From DASTGO01 sp035719045 (GTDB lineage Bacteria > Actinomycetota > Actinomycetes > Actinomycetales > Kineosporiaceae): a stretch of DNA of 19,623 bases. The position numbers were made by a program, and so were the translations under genes. The notes below the pieces were generated by a model. That model was given only the letters and a program-made list of their open reading frames with translations, made no database searches and was not told the origin of the DNA. Each line of letters opens with the position of its first letter. The stretch's first letter is position 1. This document shows positions 1 to 6,880 of the stretch, piece after piece. Where the stretch lies: positions 1 to 19,623 of the forward strand of contig DASTGO010000098.1 of assembly GCA_035719045.1 (NCBI GenBank). The letters run 5' to 3'.

Positions 1-25
1 GTCGGCGAGCAGGAGGTCAGGACCG

Positions 26-760
26 ATGGCGACGACGGTCGCGGTGATCGGAGCCAAGGGCCGGATGGGCCGGACGGTCTGCGAGGCCGTCGAGGCGGAC
101 CCGGATCTGCAGCTGGGGCCACAGCTCGACGCCGGGGACGACCTCGACGCCGTCGCGGGTGCGGACGTGGCCGTGGTGTTCTCGGTCCCGGACGTGGTCC
201 TCGAGCACACCCTGGCCTGCATCCGCAACGGCGTGCACGCCGTCGTCGGCACCACCGGCTGGGACGAGGCCAAGCTGGACGCCGTCCGGGCGGCGCTGGC
301 CGACGCGCCCGGGGTCGGTGTCCTGGTCGCGCCGAACTTCGCGCTCGGAGCCGTCCTGCTGATGAAGTTCGCGGCGATGGCGGCCCCGCACTTCGAGTCC
401 GTCGAGATCGTCGAGCTGCACCACCCGGACAAGGTCGACGCACCCAGCGGGACCGCCCGGCACACCGCCGAGCAGATCGCGTCCGCCCGCGCGGCCGCCG
501 GCTGCCCGCCGATCCCGGACGCCACGACCACGGCCCTGGACGGGGCGCGCGGGGCGCAGGTGTCCGGGGTCCGGGTGCATGCGGTCCGGTTGCGCGGGCT
601 GGTCGCGCATGAGGAGGTCCTGCTCGGTGGGCCGGGGGAGCAGCTCACCCTGCGGCACGACTCGTTCGACCGGATCTCGTTCATGTCCGGGGTACTGCTC
701 GGGGTCCGGACCGTGCCCTCCCGGCCGGGTCTGACCGTGGGGCTCGACGCCTATCTGTGA
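26..760 (+). CDS. dapB: 4-hydroxy-tetrahydrodipicolinate reductase
   Basis: This cytosolic NAD(P)H-dependent enzyme reduces the product of DapA on the way to meso-diaminopimelate and lysine. The 244-residue protein has the N-terminal Rossmann glycine motif GAKGRMG (residues 9-15). It has the family catalytic block ELHHPDKVDAPSGTA (130-144), in which His132 and Lys136 fit the acid/base pair and SGT the substrate-binding turn. GTTGW (75-79) and APNFALG (102-108) are also typical, and the length is close to family norms. The ATG at 26 is preceded by a good ribosome binding site, AGGAGGT at 11-17, with 8 bases of spacing. The stop overlaps the GTG of the next gene, suggesting coupling. dapA lies about 7.5 kb downstream on the same strand. 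Identification is secure. Confidence 0.97.
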   Translation: MATTVAVIGAKGRMGRTVCEAVEADPDLQLGPQLDAGDDLDAVAGADVAVVFSVPDVVLEHTLACIRNGVHAVVGTTGWDEAKLDAVRAALADAPGVGVLVAPNFALGAVLLMKFAAMAAPHFESVEIVELHHPDKVDAPSGTARHTAEQIASARAAAGCPPIPDATTTALDGARGAQVSGVRVHAVRLRGLVAHEEVLLGGPGEQLTLRHDSFDRISFMSGVLLGVRTVPSRPGLTVGLDAYL

Positions 761-2406
761 CCCGGCCTGCCGCTGACGGCGGTCACCGGCATGATCGGGG
801 CGTGCGCCGGGACGAGCTGAACGAGACCGAACGTCGGGTCTGGGATGCCTGCCGGGAGGGGTTCTGGGTCGACCTCAGCCTGTCGGCGGGCGATCCCGAT
901 CCCGACGGTGTGACGGGGGATCCTGATCCCGATGGTGCGGCGGGCGATCCCGTTCCGGGCGTACGTGCCGCCGTGGAGCCCGTGGCGGAGGGTCCCCTGG
1001 CTGCGGACGGCCCGGACGACCCGGACAGCCCGGTCCCGCAGGCCGGTCCCGACCTGGCGAGGCTGGGGGAGGTCCGGGCGGCGGTCCTGGTGACGTTGCT
1101 GCAGCAGGCCCCCGAACGTGTCGACGGGCGGGTCCCGGCGCTGCGGTTGCGCGGTGCCCGGATCACCGGCCGGCTCGACCTGTCCCACGTCACCGTGGGG
1201 CTGCCGGTACATCTGGACGGCTGTGTGCTGGACGCCGCGCCGGACCTCACCGGGGCGTCCCTGCGCACCCTGGAACTGCGGGACTGCCGGCTGCCCGGGC
1301 TGGACGGCCGGTTGATGACCGTGACCGGGGACCTGCGGCTGGCGGACTGCCGGGTCGACGGGCGGCTCATGCTCGAGAACTCCACGATCACCGGCTCGTT
1401 CTCGATCGGGGGCTGCAGGCTGGTCAACCCCGGCGGCCGCGCCCTGTCCGGCGGGGGGATGTCCGTGGGCGGCGGCTTCTTCGGCCGGCGCGGACTGTGC
1501 GCGGAGGGGACGGTCCGGCTCATCGGCGCCCGGATCGCCGGCGGGGTGTTCCTCGAGGGTGCCGTCCTGCGTCATCCGGGCGGTGTCGGGCTGTGCGCGG
1601 ACGAGGTGAACACCACCCGGATCCGCTGCTGCGACGGCTTCAGCTGCGAGGGGGAGGTCCAACTGCGCGGCGCCCAGGTGTCCGGAGAGGTCAACCTGTT
1701 CGCCGCCACGGTGCTCGCCCGGCGCAAGGCGATCCGGGCCCGCGGGTTGACGGCGGGGGAACTGGTGCTGGCGCCGGACCGTGTCGAGGGTCTGGTGGAC
1801 CTGAGCCGGGCGAGGGTCGGTGCGATCCGGGACCGGCGAGGCAGTTGGCCGCAGCACCTGCGCCTGGACGGGCTGACATATGAGCACCTGCTGCCGTTCG
1901 GGGAGAGCCTGGACGCCGGAGCCCGCTGCGCCTGGCTGGCCCGTGACGTCGATCCGTACCGCCCCCAGCCGTACGAGCAGCTGGCCGGGCACTACCGGCG
2001 ACTCGGCCACGACGACGAGGCCCGCCGTGTGCTGCTGGCCAAGCTGCGCCGCCGCCGACGGACCCAGCGCCTGCCCGCCCGGCTCGCCGGCTACCTCCTG
2101 GACGGGCTGGTCGGCTACGGGTACCGGCCGTGGCTGGCCGCCTGCTGGCTGGCCGTGCTGCTGGCCGCCGGGACCGCCGTCTTCACCGCCCGGCCCCCCC
2201 AGGCGGTCGACCCTGCCCACCAGCCCACCTTCGACGCCTTCGTCTACACCCTCGACCTGCTGGTGCCGATCGGGGCGTTCGGGTTGCGGGGGAGCTTCGT
2301 GCCGCTCGGGGCCACCCGGTGGATGGCGTACGGGCTGATCGCCGCCGGCTGGATCCTCGCGACGGCGCTGATCGCCGGAGTGTCCCGTTCCCTGCGGCGG
2401 GACTGA
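757..2406 (+). CDS. beta-helix-like repeat protein with C-terminal membrane module
   Basis: The function is unknown. The 549-residue protein begins with a charged segment (DELNETERRVW), followed by an acidic Pro/Asp/Gly linker built from a three-copy repeat (residues 45-71). Residues about 125-370 are degenerate repeats of the type LxLRGARITGRLDLS, resembling a right-handed beta-helix with pentapeptide-like rungs. A conserved block follows (YRPQPYEQLAGHYRRLGHDDEAR), then a basic stretch and two hydrophobic segments (about 459-478 and 522-543) flanking FVYTLDLLVPIGAFG. From memory, Streptomyces relatives are often labelled membrane-associated oxidoreductase, but I see no Rossmann, flavin or metal-site motif to support that. 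The GTG at 757 overlaps the dapB stop. A second GTG at 802 sits 6 bases after CATGAT and agrees better with where relatives begin. Confidence 0.82.
   Translation: MTRPAADGGHRHDRGVRRDELNETERRVWDACREGFWVDLSLSAGDPDPDGVTGDPDPDGAAGDPVPGVRAAVEPVAEGPLAADGPDDPDSPVPQAGPDLARLGEVRAAVLVTLLQQAPERVDGRVPALRLRGARITGRLDLSHVTVGLPVHLDGCVLDAAPDLTGASLRTLELRDCRLPGLDGRLMTVTGDLRLADCRVDGRLMLENSTITGSFSIGGCRLVNPGGRALSGGGMSVGGGFFGRRGLCAEGTVRLIGARIAGGVFLEGAVLRHPGGVGLCADEVNTTRIRCCDGFSCEGEVQLRGAQVSGEVNLFAATVLARRKAIRARGLTAGELVLAPDRVEGLVDLSRARVGAIRDRRGSWPQHLRLDGLTYEHLLPFGESLDAGARCAWLARDVDPYRPQPYEQLAGHYRRLGHDDEARRVLLAKLRRRRRTQRLPARLAGYLLDGLVGYGYRPWLAACWLAVLLAAGTAVFTARPPQAVDPAHQPTFDAFVYTLDLLVPIGAFGLRGSFVPLGATRWMAYGLIAAGWILATALIAGVSRSLRRD
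889..969 (+). repeat. 27-bp in-frame tandem repeat, 3 copies
   Basis: Three consecutive 27-base units (889-915, 916-942, 943-969) encode GDPDPDGVT, GDPDPDGAA and the more diverged GDPVPGVRA. They lie in the linker of the beta-helix membrane protein. The first two copies differ at a few third positions and in the last two codons. The third is degenerate. Because units are whole codons, copy-number change would only alter linker length. Confidence 0.85.
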
Positions 2407-2554
2407 CCTGGTCGGGCCGGGTCGGGGCCGGTGCCGGGTCGGGGGCTGTGCCAGGCGCAGGGCCATCCGGGTCCTCATGATGGCCTGATTCTTCGTGAAA
2501 CGTCACAAGTCAACCCGCTGGGTATCCACTGTCCGCATACGATCTCTCCCAGAG

Positions 2555-2569
2555 CGTGATGAGATCACG
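2555..2569. promoter_or_regulatory. perfect inverted repeat, possible operator
   Basis: CGTGAT-GAG-ATCACG is a perfect 6+3+6 inverted repeat in the less GC-rich island. Its form resembles half-sites used by GntR- or Crp-type regulators, but that assignment is inference. It lies 11 bases downstream of the TACGAT box. No gene starts close downstream on the + strand, so its target is unclear. Confidence 0.35.
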
Positions 2570-2698
2570 TCCTTGCAGGGAGGGGACCGGGCCCCGCTGC
2601 GGTGTTCATGGGGCTGGGCGGGCCTCGGCCTGGTCGCTGCGGTGGCCCTGGCCAAGGCCCACCGCTCGGCGAGGTCCCGGGGCAGGGACGGACCGGCG

Positions 2699-2733
2699 GG
2701 GGCGGGCGGGAACCACGGGGTCTCGCCCGCCCC
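2699..2733. terminator. GC hairpin, candidate bidirectional terminator
   Basis: GGGGCGGGCG (2699-2708) pairs perfectly with CGCCCGCCCC (2724-2733) around a 15-base loop. It lies between two convergent transcription units (the + strand membrane gene and - strand aroQ), where a shared terminator is expected. There is no T-tract, which is common in GC-rich actinobacteria but weakens the call. Confidence 0.4.
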
Positions 2734-2864
2734 GGGTATCCGCCGACGGGGTGTCGGGGTGTCTGTCTGCCAGGTGCTCGCCCGCCCAGGGTGTCCTCCG
2801 GGCGCGGCAGTCGACCACGGCGGATGGGCCCGGCGCGAGATGCCCGAGCAGGTCTCGGCCCCTG

Positions 2865-3350
2865 TCAGCCGTCCAGCCGCGACAGCAACGCGCGCAGCGC
2901 GAGCACATATCCGGCGATCCCGCAGCCGCAGATGAACCCGTCCATCACCGGCGCGGTGACGGACGTGTGCCGGAACGGCTCCCGTGCATGCACATTGCTG
3001 ATGTGGATCTCGACGCAGGGGATGTCGATGGCGTCGACCGCATCGCGCAGGGCGTAGCTGTAGTGGGCGTAGGCCCCGGGGTTGATGACGATCCCGGAGA
3101 AGCCCTCGGTCGGCGCGGACTGCACCAGGTCGATCAGCGCGCCCTCGTGGTTGCTCTGCCGGCAGACGACGTCCAGGCCCAGTTCGGACCCGGCGGCGAC
3201 GGTCCGGGCTTCGACGTCGGCCAGCGTGGCGCTGCCGTAGGTCGCGGGATCCCGCTGGCCGAGCAGGTTGAGATTCGGCCCGTTGAGCAGCAGGACCTTG
3301 CGGTGTGCCGTCCCCGGGGTCGCCGTGCCGGGCGCAGTGTCGGTGCTCAC
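2865..3350 (-). CDS. aroQ: type II 3-dehydroquinate dehydratase
   Basis: This cytosolic enzyme converts 3-dehydroquinate to 3-dehydroshikimate, step three of the shikimate pathway to aromatic amino acids. The 161-residue protein carries the type II hallmarks in order: LLNGPNLNLLG (21-31), the catalytic tyrosine in ATYG (Tyr38), QSNHEG (65-70), NPGAYAHYSYALRDAV (90-105), and EIHISNVHAREPFRH (114-128) with the catalytic His116. About 15 N-terminal residues precede the conserved core. The GTG start has no obvious ribosome binding site. It follows azlD on the same strand after a 72-base gap, so it may be the last gene of that operon or have its own promoter. No other shikimate gene is in the window. 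Confidence 0.96.
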   Translation of the reverse strand: MSTDTAPGTATPGTAHRKVLLLNGPNLNLLGQRDPATYGSATLADVEARTVAAGSELGLDVVCRQSNHEGALIDLVQSAPTEGFSGIVINPGAYAHYSYALRDAVDAIDIPCVEIHISNVHAREPFRHTSVTAPVMDGFICGCGIAGYVLALRALLSRLDG

Positions 3351-3422
3351 GCAGACAGCCTGCCAGGCGTCGTGAGGAGGGGTGCGGGCGGCTCGGGGTG
3401 GAGCGGCGGCGTGTCGGCCGGG

Positions 3423-3746
3423 TCAGGACCAGCCTGCGGCTCGCAGCCCGGCAGCCACCGCGGCGGCGAGCGCCACCACGACGATGAACGGCAGCCGCCG
3501 CCACAGCGCCGTCGCGGCCACCGCGACCGCCGCCAGCCGGGAGTCGAGCACGAGCGCCCGGCCTGAGGCGAGGGTCTGCACCGCCACCAGGGCGGACAAC
3601 AGGGCCACCGTGACCAGGGCCGCCACCCGGGACACCCGCGGCCGCTCCAGCCAACCGTGCGGAGCGAGGTAGCCGGCGAGCTTGGCCAGGTAGCAGACGC
3701 CGATCGCCGCCCCCAGGGCCAGCCAACTGCCGGAAGTGCCGCTCAT
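3423..3746 (-). CDS. azlD: AzlD-type branched-chain amino acid exporter small subunit
   Basis: This is the small partner of AzlC in a two-component inner-membrane exporter of branched-chain amino acids; the pair was named from azaleucine resistance in Bacillus. The 107-residue protein is almost entirely hydrophobic, with about three to four predicted membrane spans. It has the AzlD-like N-terminal pattern (CYLAKLAGYLAP) and a central arginine-containing turn (LDSRLAAVAVAATALW). The ATG overlaps the azlC stop as ATGA. It is preceded by GGGAGG (3751-3756 on the complement) 4 bases upstream, so start choice is well supported. The identity rests on topology, size and adjacency to azlC. Confidence 0.88.
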   Translation of the reverse strand: MSGTSGSWLALGAAIGVCYLAKLAGYLAPHGWLERPRVSRVAALVTVALLSALVAVQTLASGRALVLDSRLAAVAVAATALWRRLPFIVVVALAAAVAAGLRAAGWS

Positions 3747-4774
3747 CTCGCCTCCCGCCGGTCGTCCCGGCCGGCGCCGGCCGGATCTGTCGGGGCTCCC
3801 AGGAGTCCCTCGGTTCCGGTGCCCGGAGCGGGGGCCTGCGCGGGTTCGGTGCCCGGACTGCGGGCACGTCCGGATCCGGTGCCCGGAGCGGCGGCCTGTT
3901 CGGGTTCGGGTGCCGGCCCGTCGTCGGGTGTCGTCCGGGCCCGTTCACGCAGGCCCACCGTGATCCCGACCAGGGCTGCGGCCAGGACCGGCACTCCCGC
4001 GGGAGCAATCGGGATCAGGATGACTGCGACGGTGGCGCCGCCGAGAGCCACCCATCGCGGGGTTGCGCTGCTCAACCTCGGCCACAGCAGGGCGAGGAAC
4101 GCGGCCGCCGCCGCGGCGTCCAGGCCGAAGCGGCGCGGGTCTCCCAGCGCGTTGCCGAGCAGGCCGCCGGCGAGGGTGGCCAGGTTCCACAGCACGAAGA
4201 CCGAACCCGCGGTGGACCAGAAGCCGAGCCGGGCCAGATCCAGCCGGCCCGGATGCACGGCGAGCTGGGCCAGCCCCACCGCGGTGGACTCGTCGATGGT
4301 CAGATGCGCGGCCAGCGGACGGTGTCGGCGGGACGGGCGCAGCAGCGGGGACATCTGCAGCCCGTAGAACCCGTTGCGCGCTCCGAGCAACCCGGCCGTG
4401 GCCACCGCTGCCGCGCCGCTGCCTCCGGCGCCCACGACTCCGGCGAAGGCGAACTGCGATCCCCCGGTGAACATGAGCAGGCTGAGCAGGCAGGTCTGCA
4501 GCAGGCTCAGGCCCGAGGTCACCCCGAGGGCCCCGAACGAGATGCCGTACGTGCCGGTGGCGACCCCGATCGACAGGGCCTGCCGCCACACCGCGGCCCG
4601 CTCGGCCCGTGCGGCGGGTTCGGCCGCATCGCCGGGCCTTCCCGGTGAGGTGGGTTCGGGGGGTCCGGTCGGTGCAGCGGGCTCCGCGTCGGTACCCGCC
4701 CTGGCCGGGCCGGACTTCCCGGGCCCGGGTGCCCCGGAGCCGTTCTGCTCGGGTCGGTCACGTCCCGGGATCAT
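3743..4774 (-). CDS. azlC: AzlC-family branched-chain amino acid permease with long tails
   Basis: This is the large subunit of the AzlCD exporter in the cytoplasmic membrane. The family core spans roughly residues 62-278 and shows GVATGTYGISFGAL (70-83), the MFTGGSQFAFAG segment (101-112), GARNGFYGLQ (131-140) and DESTAVGL (161-168), all typical of AzlC. It differs from the usual 230-250-residue AzlC by about 60 disordered Pro/Gly/Ala residues at the N-terminus and about 65 at the C-terminus. The C-terminal tail is encoded by a 60-bp imperfect tandem repeat. The ATG at 4774 overlaps the stop of the upstream acetyltransferase. A GTG at 4591 (Val62) would give a normal-length N-terminus and is a real alternative. 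It is followed by overlapping azlD. Confidence 0.92.
   Translation of the reverse strand: MIPGRDRPEQNGSGAPGPGKSGPARAGTDAEPAAPTGPPEPTSPGRPGDAAEPAARAERAAVWRQALSIGVATGTYGISFGALGVTSGLSLLQTCLLSLLMFTGGSQFAFAGVVGAGGSGAAAVATAGLLGARNGFYGLQMSPLLRPSRRHRPLAAHLTIDESTAVGLAQLAVHPGRLDLARLGFWSTAGSVFVLWNLATLAGGLLGNALGDPRRFGLDAAAAAAFLALLWPRLSSATPRWVALGGATVAVILIPIAPAGVPVLAAALVGITVGLRERARTTPDDGPAPEPEQAAAPGTGSGRARSPGTEPAQAPAPGTGTEGLLGAPTDPAGAGRDDRREAR
3811..3930 (-). repeat. 60-bp imperfect tandem repeat in the azlC tail
   Basis: Two copies (3811-3870, 3871-3930 on the + strand numbering) match closely over about 45 bases; both contain TCCGGTGCCCGGAGCGG. In protein they give two roughly 20-residue units built on APGTGSG and APGTGTE. 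A shorter related piece lies inside the first copy (near 3845-3860). The repeat explains the unusual C-terminal extension of AzlC. Confidence 0.75.
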
Positions 4775-5394
4775 GCCGGGTCGGCCGTCGAGCCCGGTTC
4801 GGGGGCCCGGCCGGGTTCCGGACCGAGGGAGGCGCTCAGCCGCAGCTGCTCCGCCTGCGTGCCGTCCGGGGCGGCCAGGGTGCGGGTGGCACCGTCCGGG
4901 CGCAGCCCCGCCGAGACCAGGAAGTCATGTCTTGGCCGGTCGGCGGCGGGAACCCAGGCCCGGACGGTCGCCGCACCCGCCTCGCGCAGGGTGTCCGTGG
5001 CGGCGGCCAGCAGCCGGGAGCCGTGCCCGCGGCCCTGATGGGCAGGGTCCACGGCCAGCTCGACCAGTTCGCCGTCGGCCTCGGCGGCATCCCGGTCCCT
5101 CGCCGGCGCAACCGCCGCGAACCCGACCACGAGGTCGTCGCCGCAGGCGACCAGCACCCGGTGCCGGGGCGACGGCGGCGCGGTGATCGCGGCGCGCCAG
5201 GTGTCCGCCAGCGCCTCGGCGGACAACGCCTGCAGGACCTGCGGCGGGAGCACGTCCCGGTACGCCTGCCGCCAGGCCCGGGCCTGCACCGCACCGATCG
5301 CCGCGGCGTCCCCCGCCCCGGCCGCACGGACCGTGCCCGACGGTCCGTGGCTGTCCGCCTCCACCGCATCCCTCCTGCTCATCGCCCGTTCCAC
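4771..5394 (-). CDS. GNAT-family N-acetyltransferase
   Basis: A 207-residue member of the acetyl-CoA-dependent GCN5-related family; the substrate is unknown. The fold elements are in order: AWRQAYRDVLP (40-50), the beta-strand LVVGFAAVAP (88-97), and motif A ELAVDPAHQGRGHGSRLL (112-129), whose Q/RGxGxG loop binds the CoA pyrophosphate. The later LVSAGLRPDGAT (159-170) is typical of the family C-terminus. The final 17 residues are a Pro/Gly tail. The GTG at 5394 is the longest start; the ATG at 5382 (MSRRDAV) is an alternative. It is the first gene of an operon with azlC and azlD, both joined by ATGA overlaps. The modified molecule could therefore be an amino acid or analogue exported by AzlCD, which is inference. 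Confidence 0.9.
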   Translation of the reverse strand: MERAMSRRDAVEADSHGPSGTVRAAGAGDAAAIGAVQARAWRQAYRDVLPPQVLQALSAEALADTWRAAITAPPSPRHRVLVACGDDLVVGFAAVAPARDRDAAEADGELVELAVDPAHQGRGHGSRLLAAATDTLREAGAATVRAWVPAADRPRHDFLVSAGLRPDGATRTLAAPDGTQAEQLRLSASLGPEPGRAPEPGSTADPA

Positions 5395-5461
5395 CCTCTC
5401 ACGGCCGGCCAGCCGGACAGTCCCGTCCGTGACCTGCGGGGACGGGTGGGACGATCGCCGG

Positions 5462-6028
5462 GTGGACGATCCCGAGGTGGACGCCGACCCGTCCCGCGCA
5501 GCGCAGCGGCAGGACCGCCGGCTGTGGGCCGACCTGCTCCGCCGGGCGCGCCGCGATCAGGAGCTGCGCCGCCGGTTGTCCGCAGCCCCGGCCGCCGATG
5601 ACCCGGACCTGTCGGCCGAGCTGACCGCCATGGGCGCGGACAACTCCGACTGGCTCGCCGCCGTCGTCGCGCGCAGCGGCTGGCCCGGACGGTCCCGGGT
5701 CGGGGAGGACGGCGCGATGGCCGCCTGGCTGCTCGCCCAGCACGCCGAACCGCAGGTGCAGCGTCGACTGCTGACCGCCCTGCAGGAGGCGGTGGCGGCG
5801 GGGGAGGCGACGCCGGCCCAGGCCGCCTATCTGGAGGACCGGGTCCGGGTCGGGCAGGGCCTGCCCCAGCGCTACGGCACCCAGTTCCACCAGCAGGCGG
5901 GCGGCCGGGCAGAACCCGCCGAGATCGAGGATCCCGAGCAGCTGGACGCCCGCAGGGCGGCGATGGGCCTGGGACCGTTCGCCGCCCACCGTGCCCGCCC
6001 CGGCCCCGCCGCCAGCCGCAGAGGGTAG
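5462..6028 (+). CDS. DUF6624 family protein
   Basis: A conserved protein of unknown function (188 residues). After an N-terminal helical region rich in Arg and Glu, it shows the family pattern: DNSDWLAAVVARSGWPG (60-76), VGEDGAMAAWLLAQHA (80-95), AYLEDRVRVGQG (122-133), QRYGTQF (136-142) and a C-terminal DARRAAMGLGPF (162-173). No signal peptide or membrane span is visible. The frame stays open upstream to 5183, but that part lies antisense inside the acetyltransferase and has shadow-like composition. The GTG at 5462 begins just before the conserved part and has GACGAT 6 bases upstream, a weak match to the -10 boxes of neighbours. It is divergent from the acetyltransferase operon with 67 bases between them. 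Confidence 0.85.
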   Translation: MDDPEVDADPSRAAQRQDRRLWADLLRRARRDQELRRRLSAAPAADDPDLSAELTAMGADNSDWLAAVVARSGWPGRSRVGEDGAMAAWLLAQHAEPQVQRRLLTALQEAVAAGEATPAQAAYLEDRVRVGQGLPQRYGTQFHQQAGGRAEPAEIEDPEQLDARRAAMGLGPFAAHRARPGPAASRRG

Positions 6029-6131
6029 GCCCCGCCGATCCCGCCCGCCGCGTCCGTGCCTTGTGCCCCGCGGCCCCGCAGCCCCTCGGCCCCGCAGCGC
6101 TGGGCGCGGATTCCTGGTTCCGCGGCGCCAG

Positions 6132-6137
6132 TAGGGT
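6132..6137 (+). promoter_or_regulatory. -10 box, leaderless promoter of the HAD gene
   Basis: TAGGGT is followed by 6 bases and then the GTG at 6144, placing the predicted transcription start on the start codon. No ribosome binding site is present in between. No strong -35 box is seen. Confidence 0.55.
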
Positions 6138-6143
6138 CCAGAG

Positions 6144-6812
6144 GTGGCCCCGCTCACCGACCCGGTGCTGTCCACCCGGACCTTCGATGCCGTTCTGTTC
6201 GACCTCGACGGCACGCTGATCGACTCCACGCCGGTCGTGGAGCGGTCCTGGGCGCTGTGGGCCCGCCGGCGGGGCCTGGACCGGATCGGGTTCGCCGTCC
6301 CGCACGGGATCCCGGCCCGGCAGGTGATCGCCTCGGTGCTGCCTCCCGACCAGCATGAGGCCGCGCTGGCCGAGATCGAGGCGATCGAGGTGGCCGACGT
6401 GGACGGGATCCGCGTCCTGCCCGGGGCACTGGAGGCGCTCGCCGTGCTTCCCGCGGGGCGTGCCGCGATCGCGACCTCCGGCAGCGCCGAGCTGGCCCGG
6501 GCCCGGATCGCCGCGACCGGACTTCCCGCCCCGGCCGTGGTGGTCACCGCCAGCGATGTCACCGTCGGCAAGCCCGATCCGCAGCCGTACCTGCTCGCGG
6601 CCGCGCGGCTGGGTGCCGACCCGGCCCGCTGCCTGGTGGTCGAGGACGCCCCCGCCGGGATCACCTCCGGTACGGCGGCCGGCTGCACCACCCTCGCCGT
6701 GACCACCACGCACGCCCCCGGCGAACTGTCGGCCGACCTCGTCGTGCGCAGCCTCGCCGAGGTGGCCTTCGTGACCGGTCCGGACGGGATCCGGCTGCAC
6801 CGGCAGGGCTGA
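6144..6812 (+). CDS. HAD-superfamily (subfamily IA) sugar-phosphatase-like hydrolase
   Basis: A cytosolic phosphohydrolase of 222 residues. Motif I is FDLDGTLIDST (19-29) with nucleophile Asp20 and acid/base Asp22. Motif II is the Thr/Ser in IATSGS (109-114), motif III is Lys143 in VGKPDP, and motif IV is VVEDAPAGI (165-173). The cap between motifs I and II is the alpha-helical C1 type of the phosphoglycolate/beta-phosphoglucomutase-like group. Sequence feel is closest to small sugar-alcohol or glycerol-3-phosphate phosphatases, but the substrate cannot be read from the sequence. The GTG start is supported by a leaderless-type TAGGGT box 6 bases upstream. The stop lies inside a 14-bp tandem repeat that runs toward the thyA promoter. 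Confidence 0.92.
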   Translation: MAPLTDPVLSTRTFDAVLFDLDGTLIDSTPVVERSWALWARRRGLDRIGFAVPHGIPARQVIASVLPPDQHEAALAEIEAIEVADVDGIRVLPGALEALAVLPAGRAAIATSGSAELARARIAATGLPAPAVVVTASDVTVGKPDPQPYLLAAARLGADPARCLVVEDAPAGITSGTAAGCTTLAVTTTHAPGELSADLVVRSLAEVAFVTGPDGIRLHRQG

Positions 6813-6839
6813 CCCGGCAGGGCTGACCCGGCAGGGCCG
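6800..6839 (+). repeat. 14-bp tandem repeat across the HAD stop codon
   Basis: CCGGCAGGGCTGAC occurs at 6800-6813 and 6814-6827, with a third partial copy at 6828-6839. The first copy contains the TGA stop of the HAD hydrolase (6810-6812). The repeat separates this gene from the thyA promoter. Confidence 0.85.
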
Positions 6840-6867
6840 CACCGGCGGGACCGTCCGGGGCGGGGGC

Positions 6868-6873
6868 TACGCT
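6868..6873 (+). promoter_or_regulatory. -10 box, leaderless promoter of thyA
   Basis: TACGCT is followed by 7 bases and then the GTG of thyA at 6881. This fits a TAnnnT box driving an mRNA that starts at or within a base of the start codon. No Shine-Dalgarno is seen in the gap. Confidence 0.58.
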
Positions 6874-6880
6874 CGCGGGC

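Larger units (their letters stand above)
2407..2864. other. 458-base intergenic region between convergent genes
   Basis: No convincing gene is present. Bases about 2480-2580 are visibly less GC-rich than the surroundings and contain GTGA-AACG-TCAC (2496-2507), a TACGAT box at 2538-2543 that fits an actinobacterial -10 element on the + strand, and a perfect inverted repeat CGTGAT-GAG-ATCACG (2555-2569). The remainder is very GC-rich and holds a 10-bp GC hairpin at 2699-2733. Open frames here, such as a GTG-started one at 2495-2935, lack a ribosome binding site, have no recognisable motif and run antisense into aroQ. A small RNA or an uncalled small gene cannot be excluded. Confidence 0.6.

Noticed and set aside
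2508..2513. TTGACT on the - strand as a -35 box
   Set aside because: No TAnnnT-type -10 occurs at 16-18 bases spacing, and no gene begins downstream on that strand.
2520..2525. GGGTAT as a SigB/SigF-type -10 element
   Set aside because: The matching GTTT -35 is absent at 14-17 bases upstream.
2495..2935. 146-codon + strand open frame in the 2407-2864 gap
   Set aside because: It has no ribosome binding site, no recognisable motif, shadow-like composition, and runs antisense into the conserved C-terminus of aroQ.
5183..5461. Upstream extension of the DUF6624 frame
   Set aside because: It is antisense to the acetyltransferase and contains no DUF6624 motif. The conserved part begins after GTG 5462.
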